A DNA stretch of 64,000 nucleotides from Mastigamoeba balamuthi (lineage: Eukaryota; Evosea; Mastigamoebida; Mastigamoebidae). Location of the stretch: the NCBI GenBank assembly GCA_902651635.1, contig CACRSC010001920.1, positions 218,046 through 282,045 of the forward strand, read 5' to 3'. Shown one piece after another: positions 29,120 to 40,249 of this stretch; position 1 is the stretch's first letter, and every line of letters starts with the position of its first letter. The position numbers were made by a program, and so were the translations under genes. The notes under the pieces were generated by a model. It was not told the origin of the DNA, made no database searches, and saw only the letters and a program-made list of their open reading frames with translations.

Positions 29120-32100
29120 ATGAAGCTGCTCCTCCTCCTCTTGGTGGTACGATCGAGCACGCCGTGCCCCCTCCTCCCCTCTCCCAGTGCCCGCGGGCCC
29201 ACCGCCGCCAATGCAATGCAGGGCGCCCTGGCGAGCCCGTACAACTGGTCCTACATGCCCTGCACACTGCTGCTGCACAACGCAACGCACCCTCCTCCCG
29301 GCACGCTCGTCGTCGGCGTCCTGCACACGGGAAAGACCGCTGCCAACCTCGAGGCGCGCAGGGGCAGCACGGGCGCCGCCCTCTCCAGCCATCCCCTCTT
29401 ACACCGCCCGCTACCCACTCCCGCAGATCGTCATGTCCGTGTGCCTGGCCCTCACGGAAGCCTCCGAGGCGCGCGCGTTCGGTTCCTACAACGTCTCTAT
29501 CGTCCTCTTCGATGACCTGGGCCTCGACGTGAGCCCAGAGCTCACCGCCCAATTTGGGACACCCCTGGGGGGCAGGGGCGTGCGAAGTCAGGGTGCACTT
29601 CACTCGAATTGAAGTTATCTCCCTGGCACTTGCTGCCACTCGATTTCCGCAGAGCCTCAAGCCTCGCGCACTGTGTTCGTTTGGCAGAGTTTGTCGCCAG
29701 TGGCAGCGGGGCTGTTCAGCAGAATACCAGTGGTGGCCGTCATCGGGGGGGACAGCAGCCGCGTCTCCATGGCTCTGCTCGACGGCAACGCCACGCACCC
29801 GGGCCTCACCGCCAGCGGCATCCCCCTCATCTCGTCGCAGGCAATGAGCCCCCTGCTCAGCGACAGGGCCAAGTACCCGCGCTTCATCCGCGTCTGCACG
29901 TCCACGGCCCTCACGGTGCGCCTCGCGACACACTGTGCCCGCCAGCGGCGCTGCTCACTGGGTCATGACCCCCCGCGCAGAGCCTGGCGATGGTCCAGAT
30001 GTTCTCCAAGTACGGAATCACGAGGATCGCGGGCATCGGGAACAACGACAGCTACGGGCAGAGCGGCCTCCAGAAGCTCGTGACCTACGCGGCCCGTGCG
30101 ACGCCGCCGATCGATGTTCCAGCGACCATCTATTACCCGCCCACTATGACCGAGCCTGCTGCCTTTGGCAGCTACGTGAGCACCCATCCCCGGCGCTGCC
30201 CCCTCGGAGAAACTGACCAGGGCCTGGGCTGTGCGGCGCAGTTGGAGCGGCTCACAGCCGCAGGGGCCGAGACGTTTGTGGTGTACTGCGCAACGATGAC
30301 ATGCGCGCCGCTGCTGGAGCAGGCGCGAGCCATGGGGATGCTACAGAAGCCCCACGCGTGGGTCCTGGGAAACGGCATCACCACGTACCCCACACGCGCC
30401 GTCGTTGCGCAGTCGTACCCGAGTACGTAGTGAATTGATCGTTCGTGCCTTCCTGTTCTGCTTCCTGCGTCTCAGGTCGAGGCGGCCACACTCCGCCCTC
30501 CCGCAGAGCTGGCCGAGGCCATCGCCAACAACACCATCATCATGGGCGTGTCGACGGCCGTGGAGAGAAACCTCGTGACGGAGAAGTTCAGTGCCGAGAT
30601 GGCGCAATACATGAAAACTGACACAGTGATCAGCCCCTTCTACACGTACTTTGAGTACGACGCCGCCCTCGCATGGGTCCACGCCGTGAGGAAGATCGTG
30701 GCCGAGGGCGGCGACCCCTACAACAGGTCGCTGCTCTACTCCACGCTCCTGACCCTCGAGTACATGGGCGCCACGGGAGACATCTCGTTCGATGAGAACG
30801 GGGACCGCTTCGAGACGAACACCATCTTCGCGTGGGTCCCGGGCAGCGACAATCTTGCCGTCGTCGGCAACTGGACGATGAGCAACGGCGTCGTCATAGA
30901 CCCGCACTATGTTCCGTGGTCGCGCGCGCCACCGGAAGCCGGCGGCCGCCGTTTCGTCGCGCATATCGTCGGTGGGGCTATCGGGGCCGGGGGCTTCCTG
31001 GCCTTCACGGGGGCTGTGGTTGGTGCACTCCTGTGGCACCAGCGACGTATACAGCGTGCACTGCTCCTCAAGGTACTATGAGTGCCCGTCCGCAATGTCT
31101 CTGCCACGGGCTCAACTCAGCGAGTGCAACAGATCGAGGCCGGCCAGCACTCGTGCTGTATTGACCCCGCGGAACTAGAGATGGAAAAGGAGCTGGGCCA
31201 GGGCAGCTACGGTGCTGTATACCAGTGCGTTGCCATACGATGCCCCTGGCGCTCTGACACTCCTGATGCGGCACCCGCAGAGCGCAGTGGAGGGGCACAG
31301 AGGTAGTGGCCAAGGTGATCCCTTTCAGCAAGAACGTGGACATTGACGAGGAGAAACTGCTGCAGGAGGTCACCATCATGAGGTCGCTCAGGCACCCCAG
31401 CTTGCTGCTGTTCATGTGCTACGCCAAGACCAACGAGGCCCTCACCATCGTCACCGAGTACATGCCCAGGGGCTCGCTGCTCGACGTGCTGTCGGACAGG
31501 GCCATGCCTCTCAGCACAGCCCTCAAGCTCAGAATCCTCGGCGACGTCGCCGCCGGGATGGCGTACCTGCACGGCAGCAGCCCACCCATCATCCACCGTG
31601 ACCTCAAGAGCTCCAACATCCTCGTGCGATGCCCGCGTTTCGCCCCCTCGCAGACCCGCCACACCCGTCGCGGTCTCAATTGAATTCCTCCGAAAGCTGT
31701 CCGAGAGCATGCAGGCCAAGGTGAGCGACTTTGGGCTGACGGTCATCGCGCACATGCACGGCAGCGCGGCAGCTCAGAGCGACGACACGGTGCTGGGCAG
31801 CCTGCTGTGGTCTGCCCCCGAGATCCTCAGCAGCGGGGTGTTCTCGACCAAGAGCGACGTCTACGCGTTCGGCATCGTTCTGTGGGAGATGGTGACCCGC
31901 GAGCTGCCCTACGGGGACATGTGCCCCGTGCTGGCCAGCTCCTTTGCGGCAGAGATGAACAGCAGGCCCAAAGTGGGCCCCGAGTTCGAGAGCGTGCAAC
32001 CCCTGCGCGAGCTGATGGAGAGGTGCTGGGACGCCTCCCCCGACGCTCGGCCTGAGTTCGCAGATATACTCGGGAGCCTTAACAAGGCCGCGGAGCTCCT

Positions 32101-34173
32101 CAAAGATCTCATCGTGCGTCGAGCCCACCAGACTCTGTTCCGCATCCTCTTAATGATATCACTAATCGTGGTTCCCATCATTTTTCTAGACTGCCGAAAA
32201 TTGGCGCAACGTCTCGACACCCGCCCCGCAGGGCGCAATGGCTATCGTGTTCACAGGTTCATCTTCGTATTTCTATTCCTCATGAACTGAAGGCTCCGAG
32301 GGTCATCATATATTTCCTATTGATCCACTTTGCGTCCTCGGTCTCCCCACAGACATCCAGCAGTCGACGGAGCTGTGGGAGTGGAACGCTCAGCTGATGA
32401 AGGAGGCGCTGTACCAGCACCACTACGCCATCCGCGCCGCCCTGCGCCGCTACAAGGGCTATGAGGTCGAGACTCAAGGCGACGCCTTCATGATCACCTT
32501 CCAGGCCACCATCGACGCTCTGCGCTTCTGCGCCGACGCCCAACTCGCCCTCGTGAACCTCAGGTGGAACCCCGGCCTGCTCGAGTTCCCCACGTGCCGC
32601 TGCATCATGAACGGTGTGTGCACAGCCTCTCAGGGCGCAGGTCGCCATTCACTCAGCGCAGCGGAGCGATCTGTTCGTGCAGGCGAGACAGTGCAGTTCA
32701 AAGGGCTGCGCGTGCGCATGGGCATCCACTACGGCGAGCCCGAGGTGCAGAGCTCGAACGCCGGCGTGGCTTCGACGGAGCGCACCAATGGGGATCTCTG
32801 CGCGAGCGATGCGGGGAACAGCGCCGAAACCACTGTCGACTACATCGGCCCCTGCGTCATCAAGGCGATGCGTGTGGCGTCGGCTGCCAGTGGGGGGCAG
32901 ATCGTGCTGAGCTCAGCGGCGGCGCAGGAGGTCGAGCGGGACCCCGAGGCGCTCTTGCAGTTGGGCAAGTTGCTCCGCGTCGGGGTCGTGCAGCTAAAGG
33001 GCTTCGCACAGTCGGAGGAGATCTTCGAGTTCGCTGTCGGAGGCCTTGAGCGACACTTCGAAGGAGTGCCCGCCAGCCCGGCCAGCAATCTGCTGCACCC
33101 CACATCGGGCGATGCACATGACCTGTACGAGAGGTTTATGCGCAGTGAACTGCCGACGTGGGCCATCACGGCCAGAGATGTCGAGACGACCAGAGAGGTC
33201 GCCGAGAGAGGCAACTTCGGCGTTGTCTTCAAGGGGTGCGACCTCTGGCTCCTCACACCCTCTCTCTCTCTACTCCCCTTCCTCTGGTCCTGTTCCTGAG
33301 GGCGTCGCAGCATGTGGAAGGGCCAGACGGTGGCGGTGAAGAAGTTCTTCCGGCAGAAGGTGGACTGCGTCACCGTGGCTGAGATCGAGCACCAGATCAA
33401 GGAGATAGCCCTCCTCTCGGACATACGCCACCCCAACATCGTTCTCTTCGTGCGCTGCCCATCCTAGGAAGAAATTAGTCCGCGGTCCTTTCCTCTGATG
33501 CGCCTCTTCGCCTTTAGCTGGGGGCGTGCACGGAGCCCCACAGCATGTTCATTGTGACCGAGTGGATGGACATGGGCAACCTGCTGCAGCTCATTGCCAG
33601 CAGCAGCCAGATTGACAGGCGCCATGGCGTTGCCATCCTAGTGTCAACGAGCAGTGCACTGACATACCTCCACCAGTGCGGTGTTGTGCACCGCGACCTC
33701 ATGTCCTCCAACATCCTTGTTCGTCCCCCCCCCTGATTTCCTGAGCCACTGCCTCTGGCAGGCCCTCACCGATGACCATGCAGCTGAGCAAGAACATGGA
33801 TGTCAAGGTGTCAGACTTCGGGTTGGCAGCTGTCAAGACAGCCAACAAGATCAGCACCCTCTGTGGCTCCGTCGCCTGGATGGCCCCTGAGGTTCTCAGT
33901 AGCTCCACCTACACTGAAGCCTCAGACGTGTACAGCTTCGGCATCATCATGAACGAGGTCCTGACGTGTGAGGTACCCTTCAAGGGCCTCAACAAGGTTG
34001 TTGTCTCCCGTCAGGTCCTGCAGGGAAGGAGGCCCGACATCCCTAGAAAGCTCGGGGCCTACACCAACGAGTACGTGGACCTGATGTGCAGATGCTGGGA
34101 CCAGCAGTCCTCCCAGCGCCCGACATTCAAGACAATCTGTGCTGAGCTTACAGCCATGTGTGACCTTGTATAA
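29120..34173 (+). CDS. Transmembrane receptor kinase-nucleotidyl cyclase-kinase
   Basis: Multi-exon receptor, start ATG 29120, stop TAA 34171-34173. Order: signal peptide MKLLLLLLV; extracellular periplasmic-binding/ANF-type ligand domain (VAAGLFSRIPVVAVIGGDSS, GIPLISSQAMSPLLSD, GITRIAGIGNNDSYG); membrane span near 30960-31040 (IVGGAIGAGGFLAFTGAVVGALLW); TKL-like kinase 1 (LGQGSYGAVYQ, VVAKVIPF, HRDLKSSNIL, VSDFGL, SAPEIL); class III cyclase (FTDIQQSTELWEW split by an intron near 32260-32352, ETQGDAFMITF, DYIGPCVIKAMRV); kinase 2 (GNFGVVFKG, VAVKKFF, HRDLMSSNIL, VSDFGLA, MAPEVL). Kinase 1 has all catalytic motifs. Kinase 2 has Met for Lys in HRDLK, and the cyclase lacks the usual Asn before AxR. 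Likely a surface sensor producing cyclic nucleotide and phosphorylating targets; the ligand is unknown. Confidence 0.88.
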
Positions 34174-34963
34174 GGGACTGAGTGCATTGTGAAAAGAAGG
34201 AAAATGTGAGATAGTAAGTACTTCACAAATCTCTTCACTGTGAATACAACTCTCCACTTTGGCCCAAGTCACTATCTCATAACCAATTCGAAGAAGTCTC
34301 TATCTCAATAAGATCATGGGGAAAGAACTTCTCTTTTTGTCGTATTTCTACATCAAGTTAATGAGCACTTCTGTTCTTGCAACACTGCACGAATTGAATT
34401 ATAATCAGATGCTTAAACGAGAATTCTCTTTTAACTTTTGAAGTGTATCGGAGATTTCCTTCTCTGACAGAATAAGTCGTCTTGCACTCTGTTTCTGAAG
34501 TCTCTGATCACTATGTCAGAAAAGACAGAAAGTAATAAGAGAAAACGAACTTGATTCATATGGTCATTACCTGGTTCTCTGCAGCTTATCTTGCGACTCT
34601 GAAGAGCTTCATTCTCAGGGGCTCTAGGAACAGATTGAGAAACTATTCTTTGCTTTCTCTGAATTGTTTGTTTTGAGTGTAAATACATACCATGAAAACA
34701 AAACCTTATCTGGATTTTAATTGGGTCACAGGAATGCTCAGAAGCCACCAGAACGCCCTGAAAGTCCTTGATGGGTCCATCTTCAGAAACAGAGCAGTAT
34801 CACATTATGAGGAGGGTATGGCTAAGACAAAAATCGTACTGTAGAAATCAATACACACTGTCTCGTATTTAAAAACATTTCACCTATTGCAATATGCTTA
34901 CCCGGAAAAACCTGATCATAGTACTCTCTGTATTATTATCCTTTTGCCTTAATAACTGCCATA

Positions 34964-36097
34964 GAGGGTTTACCCCAATTTTTCTTGATTCTTAACCCTT
35001 AAATCGTGCTAATTTTGGGGTTGCACTTTTATTTTCTCAGCACAGCAACCCCATGGTTCTCACGTTTCCTGCTTAAAGCCCGCGCGTGCCCAGTGGTGCC
35101 AGACAAAATCGTTGACGAACTCGTTGCCCAAGCCTCTCATAAGAGGGACCGCCTCTGGGGGAAAGTAATGCCATGTGACTTCATTCACACGTGTGTGTAC
35201 ATCGCCCTTTTCAAGGATATCACTGCCTCCTGTGTTGATGGGCTCCAACACGAACTTGCTTCAATGCTCAAGGTCAACCACAAGTCGATCTTACACAACC
35301 AGTGCATCCTCCTCAAGGTATTCTACAACTGGGGCCATGCACGTCTGGCCACCAGCACATATCAGAACCACATAAAGTCATCCAAGGGAATCCCATGCCA
35401 TGGAGGGATACCCCGTCCGACTCTCCTCCTTGACTCCTGTGACTTCAAGAAGTTGGGACACTGGCGTGTGCATCTCGTCCCTGTACCACCCTCACCTTTC
35501 CCCCTCTACTTTCATCATTTCACCCAAAATTTGCACAATGCATAGAAGGCCGATGACTGGTCGTACAAGGAGATCACACCAGCATACCGTTACTGGTTTG
35601 CCACAGACACTCAGGGCAAGGTCGTACACATTTGGGGGCCTGGTTTTCCCAAGGTGTATGATGGTCACTGGGTTTTAGACCACCAGCACGAGTTTGAGAT
35701 GGACTATCCAGGGGACGTTGTCTTCACTGATAACCACTTCAGCCTTGCCACGAAGGTCATCAAGCACCCCCAGTTCTTCTGCACAATTGCTCGTCCTGCT
35801 GTGAAGCGTGGCTCTGACGTCCTTCCCGAATTGCCAGCACACAAGCGTCACCAGAACAAGGCATTTGCAGACATTCATGGATGGGTTGATAGCCCATTCA
35901 GCATGGTCAAGGGCAAGTAGAAATCACTGGGTTCTGCATGGCAGGACTCCGAGGAGCAGCACCAGTACCTCACTACATTCGCTTTCACCCTTAACAATTT
36001 GTAAAAACGGGGGTTGCTGTGCAATAAATAAGAAGCAACCCGAACTTTTCTTCCATTGGTGGGGTTGGCCATGAAAAAAATTGGGAATAACCCTTAT
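34964..36097 (+). mobile_element. Degraded Harbinger-like DNA transposon with imperfect terminal repeats
   Basis: The left end (gagggtttaccccaattttt, about 34964) and the reverse complement of the right end (aagggttattcccaattttt, about 36097) agree over most of 20 bases and then continue to a shared accaaccc-like block, forming an imperfect terminal inverted repeat about 1.1 kb apart. The enclosed transposase remnant has DDE_Tnp_4 character. The 3-base target duplication expected for this superfamily is not clear at these ends. Confidence 0.5.
35067..36004 (+). pseudogene. DDE (HARBI1-like) transposase with in-frame stop
   Basis: Reading from about 35067: a helical DNA-binding-like part (DKIVDELVAQASHKRDRLWGK, CVYIALFKDITASC), then the catalytic segment with LLLDSCDFKKLGHWR, an intron (about 35467-35547, gtgcatct...catag), KADDWSYKEITPAYRYWFATD, GFPKVYDGHWVLDHQHEF, YPGDVVFTDNHFS and GWVDSPFSMVKGK. 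A TAG at 35918-35920 interrupts the frame, and similar-looking sequence continues (SLGSAWQDSEEQHQYL) to TAA at 36002-36004. The arrangement of acidic residues and the Asp-rich TDNHF block resemble DDE_Tnp_4 nucleases. No start codon precedes 35167 in frame, so the N-terminal exon is missing or unrecognised. Probably inactive. Confidence 0.6.
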
Positions 36098-36629
36098 TAA
36101 GGGCATTAAGTCTGTCAACTTTTATGCAAACTTCACCTTCACAGTTATCTTCTCTCATTTCTGATACAGTAAATCAAGGCAGTAGAGGAATAAGGATTTG
36201 ACTCACTAACTCTGGCATTCAGAGTGGCCCATTCATTTTCAATATCATTATTTTCAGAGCTGCATTCTGGCCAGGGAGAGTATGTACATTGTGATCATTC
36301 TTGCACTGGGGCAGCACAATTAACTTTAATGCTGACAGTACGAATTACAACCAACTAGCCCATCTGAATTCTTCATATACAAATCAGAAACAGTGTACCT
36401 GTTTAATGCTGCCTGGAAGCCATACTGCTCCCTTCCCTCATCTCTGCAGTCTGCAGGAGGAGACAGAGCACAGCTCTGCTTCACACATTCTTCACAACTC
36501 CTGGACATACAGTGAGTTATACTGAAAAGGTGTTAAAGAGAGGAAAGGAAGAAGTCAAGGAACACATCTGAAAGATGTTCTGTGAAAGAAGAAAATTGGG
36601 GAAAGAAGGTAACACACCTTCAGTCTCAA

Positions 36630-36760
36630 CCTGATATGAAATGAAAAGGGGAAGGAAGAGGAAGGGAAGGGAAGGGGAAAGGGAGGGGGCAGGGGCAGGG
36701 GTGGTGAAGGAACAGATTGAAGTGCAGGAAGGGAAGAAGAAGAGGAACATATGTGTTGTT
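36630..36760. repeat. Polypurine tract
   Basis: About 130 bases of almost pure purine on the plus strand (gaaggaagaggaagggaaggg and variants), with runs of G near 36690. Low complexity within the AT-rich island; may form triplex or stall polymerases. Confidence 0.8.
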
Positions 36761-37404
36761 ATGTAGAAAGGGCATAAGGAACATATGTAAGAACTGTGGA
36801 CATTAGATTAAGTTCCACATCAACATTTTAGTGACCAAGTTCACAGATGACAAGGTCAGTGTGAAGTGCCACTTCACCACAGGGATGGAGCATATCACGT
36901 GCCCAGTTGAAGAGTGCAAAATGACTGAAGAATCATGAGTTTCTGCAATTTTGGGGTGGTATAAAAGGAGTGGTATAGAAACTGCGGATGTGAAAGAGAT
37001 GACCCATTGTGTGTTGTTTTTAGCTGTATCCCTCAGGACTTGGAAACAACCCCTTGATGTGGAAAGGTCACACACTTATTCACGGAGACCACTGAAGATT
37101 AAATTGATACAGGAATGTACAGAAAGAACTGAAGGGAAACTGCAACACAATTATATTCCGAAAAGCGAGAAATGGAATCCGATCTCCTCCGCATATCAGG
37201 AATTCAAATGCACCAAGAAACCGGTCCCCCGTTTCGCCTACCCAGACGTCACTCGCCTCCATTCCTTTCATTGTTGTTCACATTAGAACTGATAAGCTAC
37301 ACATTTCACGCCAGTAAACTCGAGGGAAAACAAGTATGTTGTATTGTGCATTGGTTTTTGATTCTGCTGCTTTGTTGGCTAACATGTGACAACAACCCTC
37401 AACT

Positions 37405-38463
37405 CTAGGAGAGCCGAGAGAACTCCAGCTTAACATTGTCTGGAACAGAGTGCTTGAGGGCGATCTGCACAAAGAGTCAGAAAGGCGTGCAAGGTGTGTT
37501 TCGCAGACCATGAAGTGGTAGTGTATGTGCGTGTCGTTCCCTGTGGTCGACAGGATCGTCGGCCACCTTCCCTTGACCTCGAACAGGTCCTCTCCGGGCG
37601 CCATCCTCCTCTCTGGCCGCAGTTTTTAGAGGCACAGAGAGAGAGAGAGAGAGGGCCAGGCCACAAAGGCCACAGAGGCCAGCGCACCCTCGTTGCGCGT
37701 CTTCTCGACGAGGTCCAGGTGCGGCACGCACTCGGGCGAGAGGTTGAACTTGTCCGCCGCGACCTTGATGAGGTCGTTGACCGACATGTCGCTGCTGACG
37801 CGCATCGTCTTGTACGCCTTGCCGCCCTTGACGTACACCTTCATGATCTCCTGCCTGACCTCCCTCACCACCGGCTCCTTCTTCGCTGGCGCCTGCGCCG
37901 GGGCTGCTGCTGCTGCCTGTGCGGGCGCTGGTGCTGCGCCGCCCTGCTTGTGGTAGAGGCTGTAGCCGTCGGACTTGCCCTCGCCAGCGGCGGCCAGGAG
38001 GTCCCTCTGCAGGAACGACGGCGCGTAGTCGTACGGAGAGAACCCCTTGCGGTCCCTCACGTACATGTTGGCCCCCTGGTGCACCAGCCACATCGCCAGC
38101 ACGTCGAGCCTGCGCGCGAGAGAGAAAAGGAGAACCAGCAAAGATATTTGTGAGATATTTGTATCGGCGGTGCTCGGAAGATATCTGGCGGTATCTCCGC
38201 GGTCACCTCTTGTCGATGAGGGCGTAGAGCGGGGTCTTCTCGTTGCTGTCCTTGATGTTGAGGTCGGCCCCGCGCTGCACGAGGAGCTCGACGACCTGCT
38301 TGGCGCCCGAGGCGCAGGCGAGGTGGAGCGCAGTGCAGCCGCGGTCGACGCTGACGGCGTTGACGTCGATGCCAGCGTCCAGCAGCTCGCGGGCCCGCTT
38401 CACGTCGTTGTTCCTCGCCGCCTCGAACAGCTCGGTCACGTTCACGAGGTCGAAACCCGACAT
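37405..38463 (-). CDS. Ankyrin-repeat protein with Ras-association-like domain
   Basis: Start ATG 38463 (MSGFDLVNVTELFEAARNND), exon 1 to about 38208, exon 2 about 38109-37696, then exons ending at TAG 37405-37407. The N-terminal half has about three ankyrin repeats (GCTALHLACASGAKQVVELLVQRGADLN, EKTPLYALID, LAMWLVHQGANMYVRDRKGFSPYDYA). An Ala/Pro linker leads to a ubiquitin-fold domain: IMKVYVKGGKAYKTMRVSSDMSVNDLIKVAADKFNL, then GEDLFEVKGRWPTIL and a short final exon IALKHSVPDNVKLEFSRLS. This layout resembles Ras-association or FERM-N domains, so a small-GTPase effector role is plausible but inferred. The stop lies right at the edge of the AT-rich island; the coding end appears complete. Confidence 0.75.
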
Positions 38464-38665
38464 CCGCCCACGGCCGTTTTTTTTTTAAAGAGAGCCAGCG
38501 TTTGGATAAGATATTTGCGATCGAGAATCAGCGAAGATATTGCGCCGTTTGACTCACGGCTGTTGAGGTGGCTCAACGGACTTTTTTATCTCCACCCCCA
38601 TCCCGAGAGCGCTGCTCCCCCTCTCTGCCACAGCTCTTCACCCCCCTCGCAACGCCGCCGCCACC

Positions 38666-39772
38666 ATGGCCCCGCCGCTGACACTCGAGTTCCAGAACAG
38701 GATCGTCCACGACACGGTCCTCGAGAAGCTCATGGCGTGCGCCCTCGTTCTCAGCTCCCCCGCGCGCCCCGTGTGGGGTCGAGCGAATATAGCGAATTGA
38801 ATTCAAAATAGCCGTTGATAAATAAACGACGCAGCACCGCTCAAACGACGCCCGCTCTCACACCCCCAGCGCCGCCGCGGGCGAGAAGCCCGAGGTCGAG
38901 GTGACGGTCGCGGACTTCAACCAGGTCCTGTGGCACATGTCGTGCGACGGGACGGCGATGAAGGTCTCGGTCTCGACAAAGTGCTGGCCGCAGCTGCAGA
39001 AGTACAGCGAGCCGCACCTCAAGGCGACCTACGGCGCGATGCTGACGGCGCCCGAGACGGGGTTCGACGTGACGATCAAGTTCAACGTGGCGCCGTCGGG
39101 CAAGGGCAACGCCGAGGCCGCCGAGGGCCTCGCGAACAAGGTCGCCTCGCTCGCGCGCAACGTCATGGCCGGGCCGTACCTCTACATGTTCGACAGGGCC
39201 ACCAAGCGCGAGGGCGCCGGCGAGATGATCCAGATCGACTACAGGCCCGCCGAGTCGCTGTGGCTCAAGAACGAGGGCGACCGCGTCATCGCGATTTTCT
39301 CCATCTACTTTGACGATCCCGACGACGTCGTCATCGGCCGCGTCTTCCTGCAGGAGATCGGCAAGCTCGTCCAGGGAGCGCCCGCCGTCGACACGCACCT
39401 CAAGGACCCCCCGCGCGAGCTGGCCAACATGAGGAACCTCCGCGCGCACGGCTACTGCTCCTTCCGTTAGTAATTCCTTTTTTCTAGATTGGCAGTTTTG
39501 TGTACTTTGAATTTCACAAATTCGAATTCGCGCATTCCCGCACAGTGCTCGAGGGCAGGCACTTTGCGCCCAAGCAGAGGGACATGACGATCAACCTGAT
39601 GACGCAGTTCCGCAACTACCTGCACTACCACCTCAAGTGCAGCAAGGCGTACCTGCACATCCGCATGAGGAACCGCGTGACGCTGCTCGAGCAGGTGCTC
39701 AACCGCGCCAAGATGGAGAAGCCCGCCTCGGAGAAGGGCAAGGGCGCCCTCATGTTCGGCTTCCGCAAGTAG
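38666..39772 (+). CDS. ARPC2: Arp2/3 complex 34 kDa subunit
   Basis: Core structural subunit of the Arp2/3 complex that nucleates branched actin filaments; cytosolic, at the leading edge and endocytic sites. Exons 38666-38736, 38870-39465 and 39546-39772 close to 297 residues, the family's usual length (about 300). Recognisable blocks: LEFQNRIVHDTVLEKLM at the N-terminus, YGAMLTAPETGFDVTIKFN, FSIYFDDPDDVVIGRVFLQE, REL.NMRNLRAH, and the C-terminal FAPKQRDMTINLMTQFRNYLHYHLKCSKAYLHIRMR. The start sits in CCACCATGG. It is divergent from the ankyrin/RA gene, 202 bases between start codons, so the two may share a promoter region. Confidence 0.95.
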
Positions 39773-40249
39773 GCGGGTGGTGGTCCCCCAAACCCCCCTC
39801 TCCTGGGCGTTGCAGCACAGGGGCCGCCAGGGGCTCTCAGTCTCCGTTTTCTCTCCTGCAGTCTGTTCTGTTCCTCTAGGCCACAGTTGTTGTTGTGGGG
39901 GGCCCGTGGCTCGTGCTGCCCCTTGCAAAAAATACACAAACCGCCAAGCAAACGCCTGCAGTTGGGGACACAACAGGGAGCGGGAGGAGGTTCTTCTTGC
40001 GTCGTCGCGGTCTCTGTTCCCACAGAATCGAATAGGACGGGTCATTTGACTGACAGTGCTGCAGTAATAGCAGGAGGGGTATGGGAGTTGGAGTTATCGT
40101 TCTGCTGCGATGCCACAGCTGCTGTGTTGCTGGCACCGCGAGTGAATTGCTATGTTCCATGGGGCAGCTGGCCCCGCCAGGAGAGGCCCTGCGGACAGGC
40201 TGTGTACTGTGTGTGCCTTCTGATGCGGGCAGCACGTACGCACGCACGC
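39773..40249. other. Convergent intergenic region, no gene recognised
   Basis: About 480 bases between the ARPC2 stop and the MOB1 stop. It will hold the 3' untranslated regions of both genes. Nothing else supported. Confidence 0.6.

Larger units (their letters stand above)
34174..37404. other. AT-rich island with foreign composition
   Basis: The whole convergent interval between the receptor and the ankyrin gene is markedly AT-rich, in contrast to the GC-rich DNA on both sides; the change is abrupt at both ends. Apart from the transposon remnant at 34964-36097 and a polypurine tract at 36630-36760, I see no recognisable gene. Open frames near 34431-34748 (minus) and 36951-37286 (plus) are short and have no motif. 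Confidence 0.75.

Noticed and set aside
36951-37286. Gene in the right part of the AT-rich island
   Set aside because: Short open frame without motif, splice support or start context; probably chance in AT-rich DNA.
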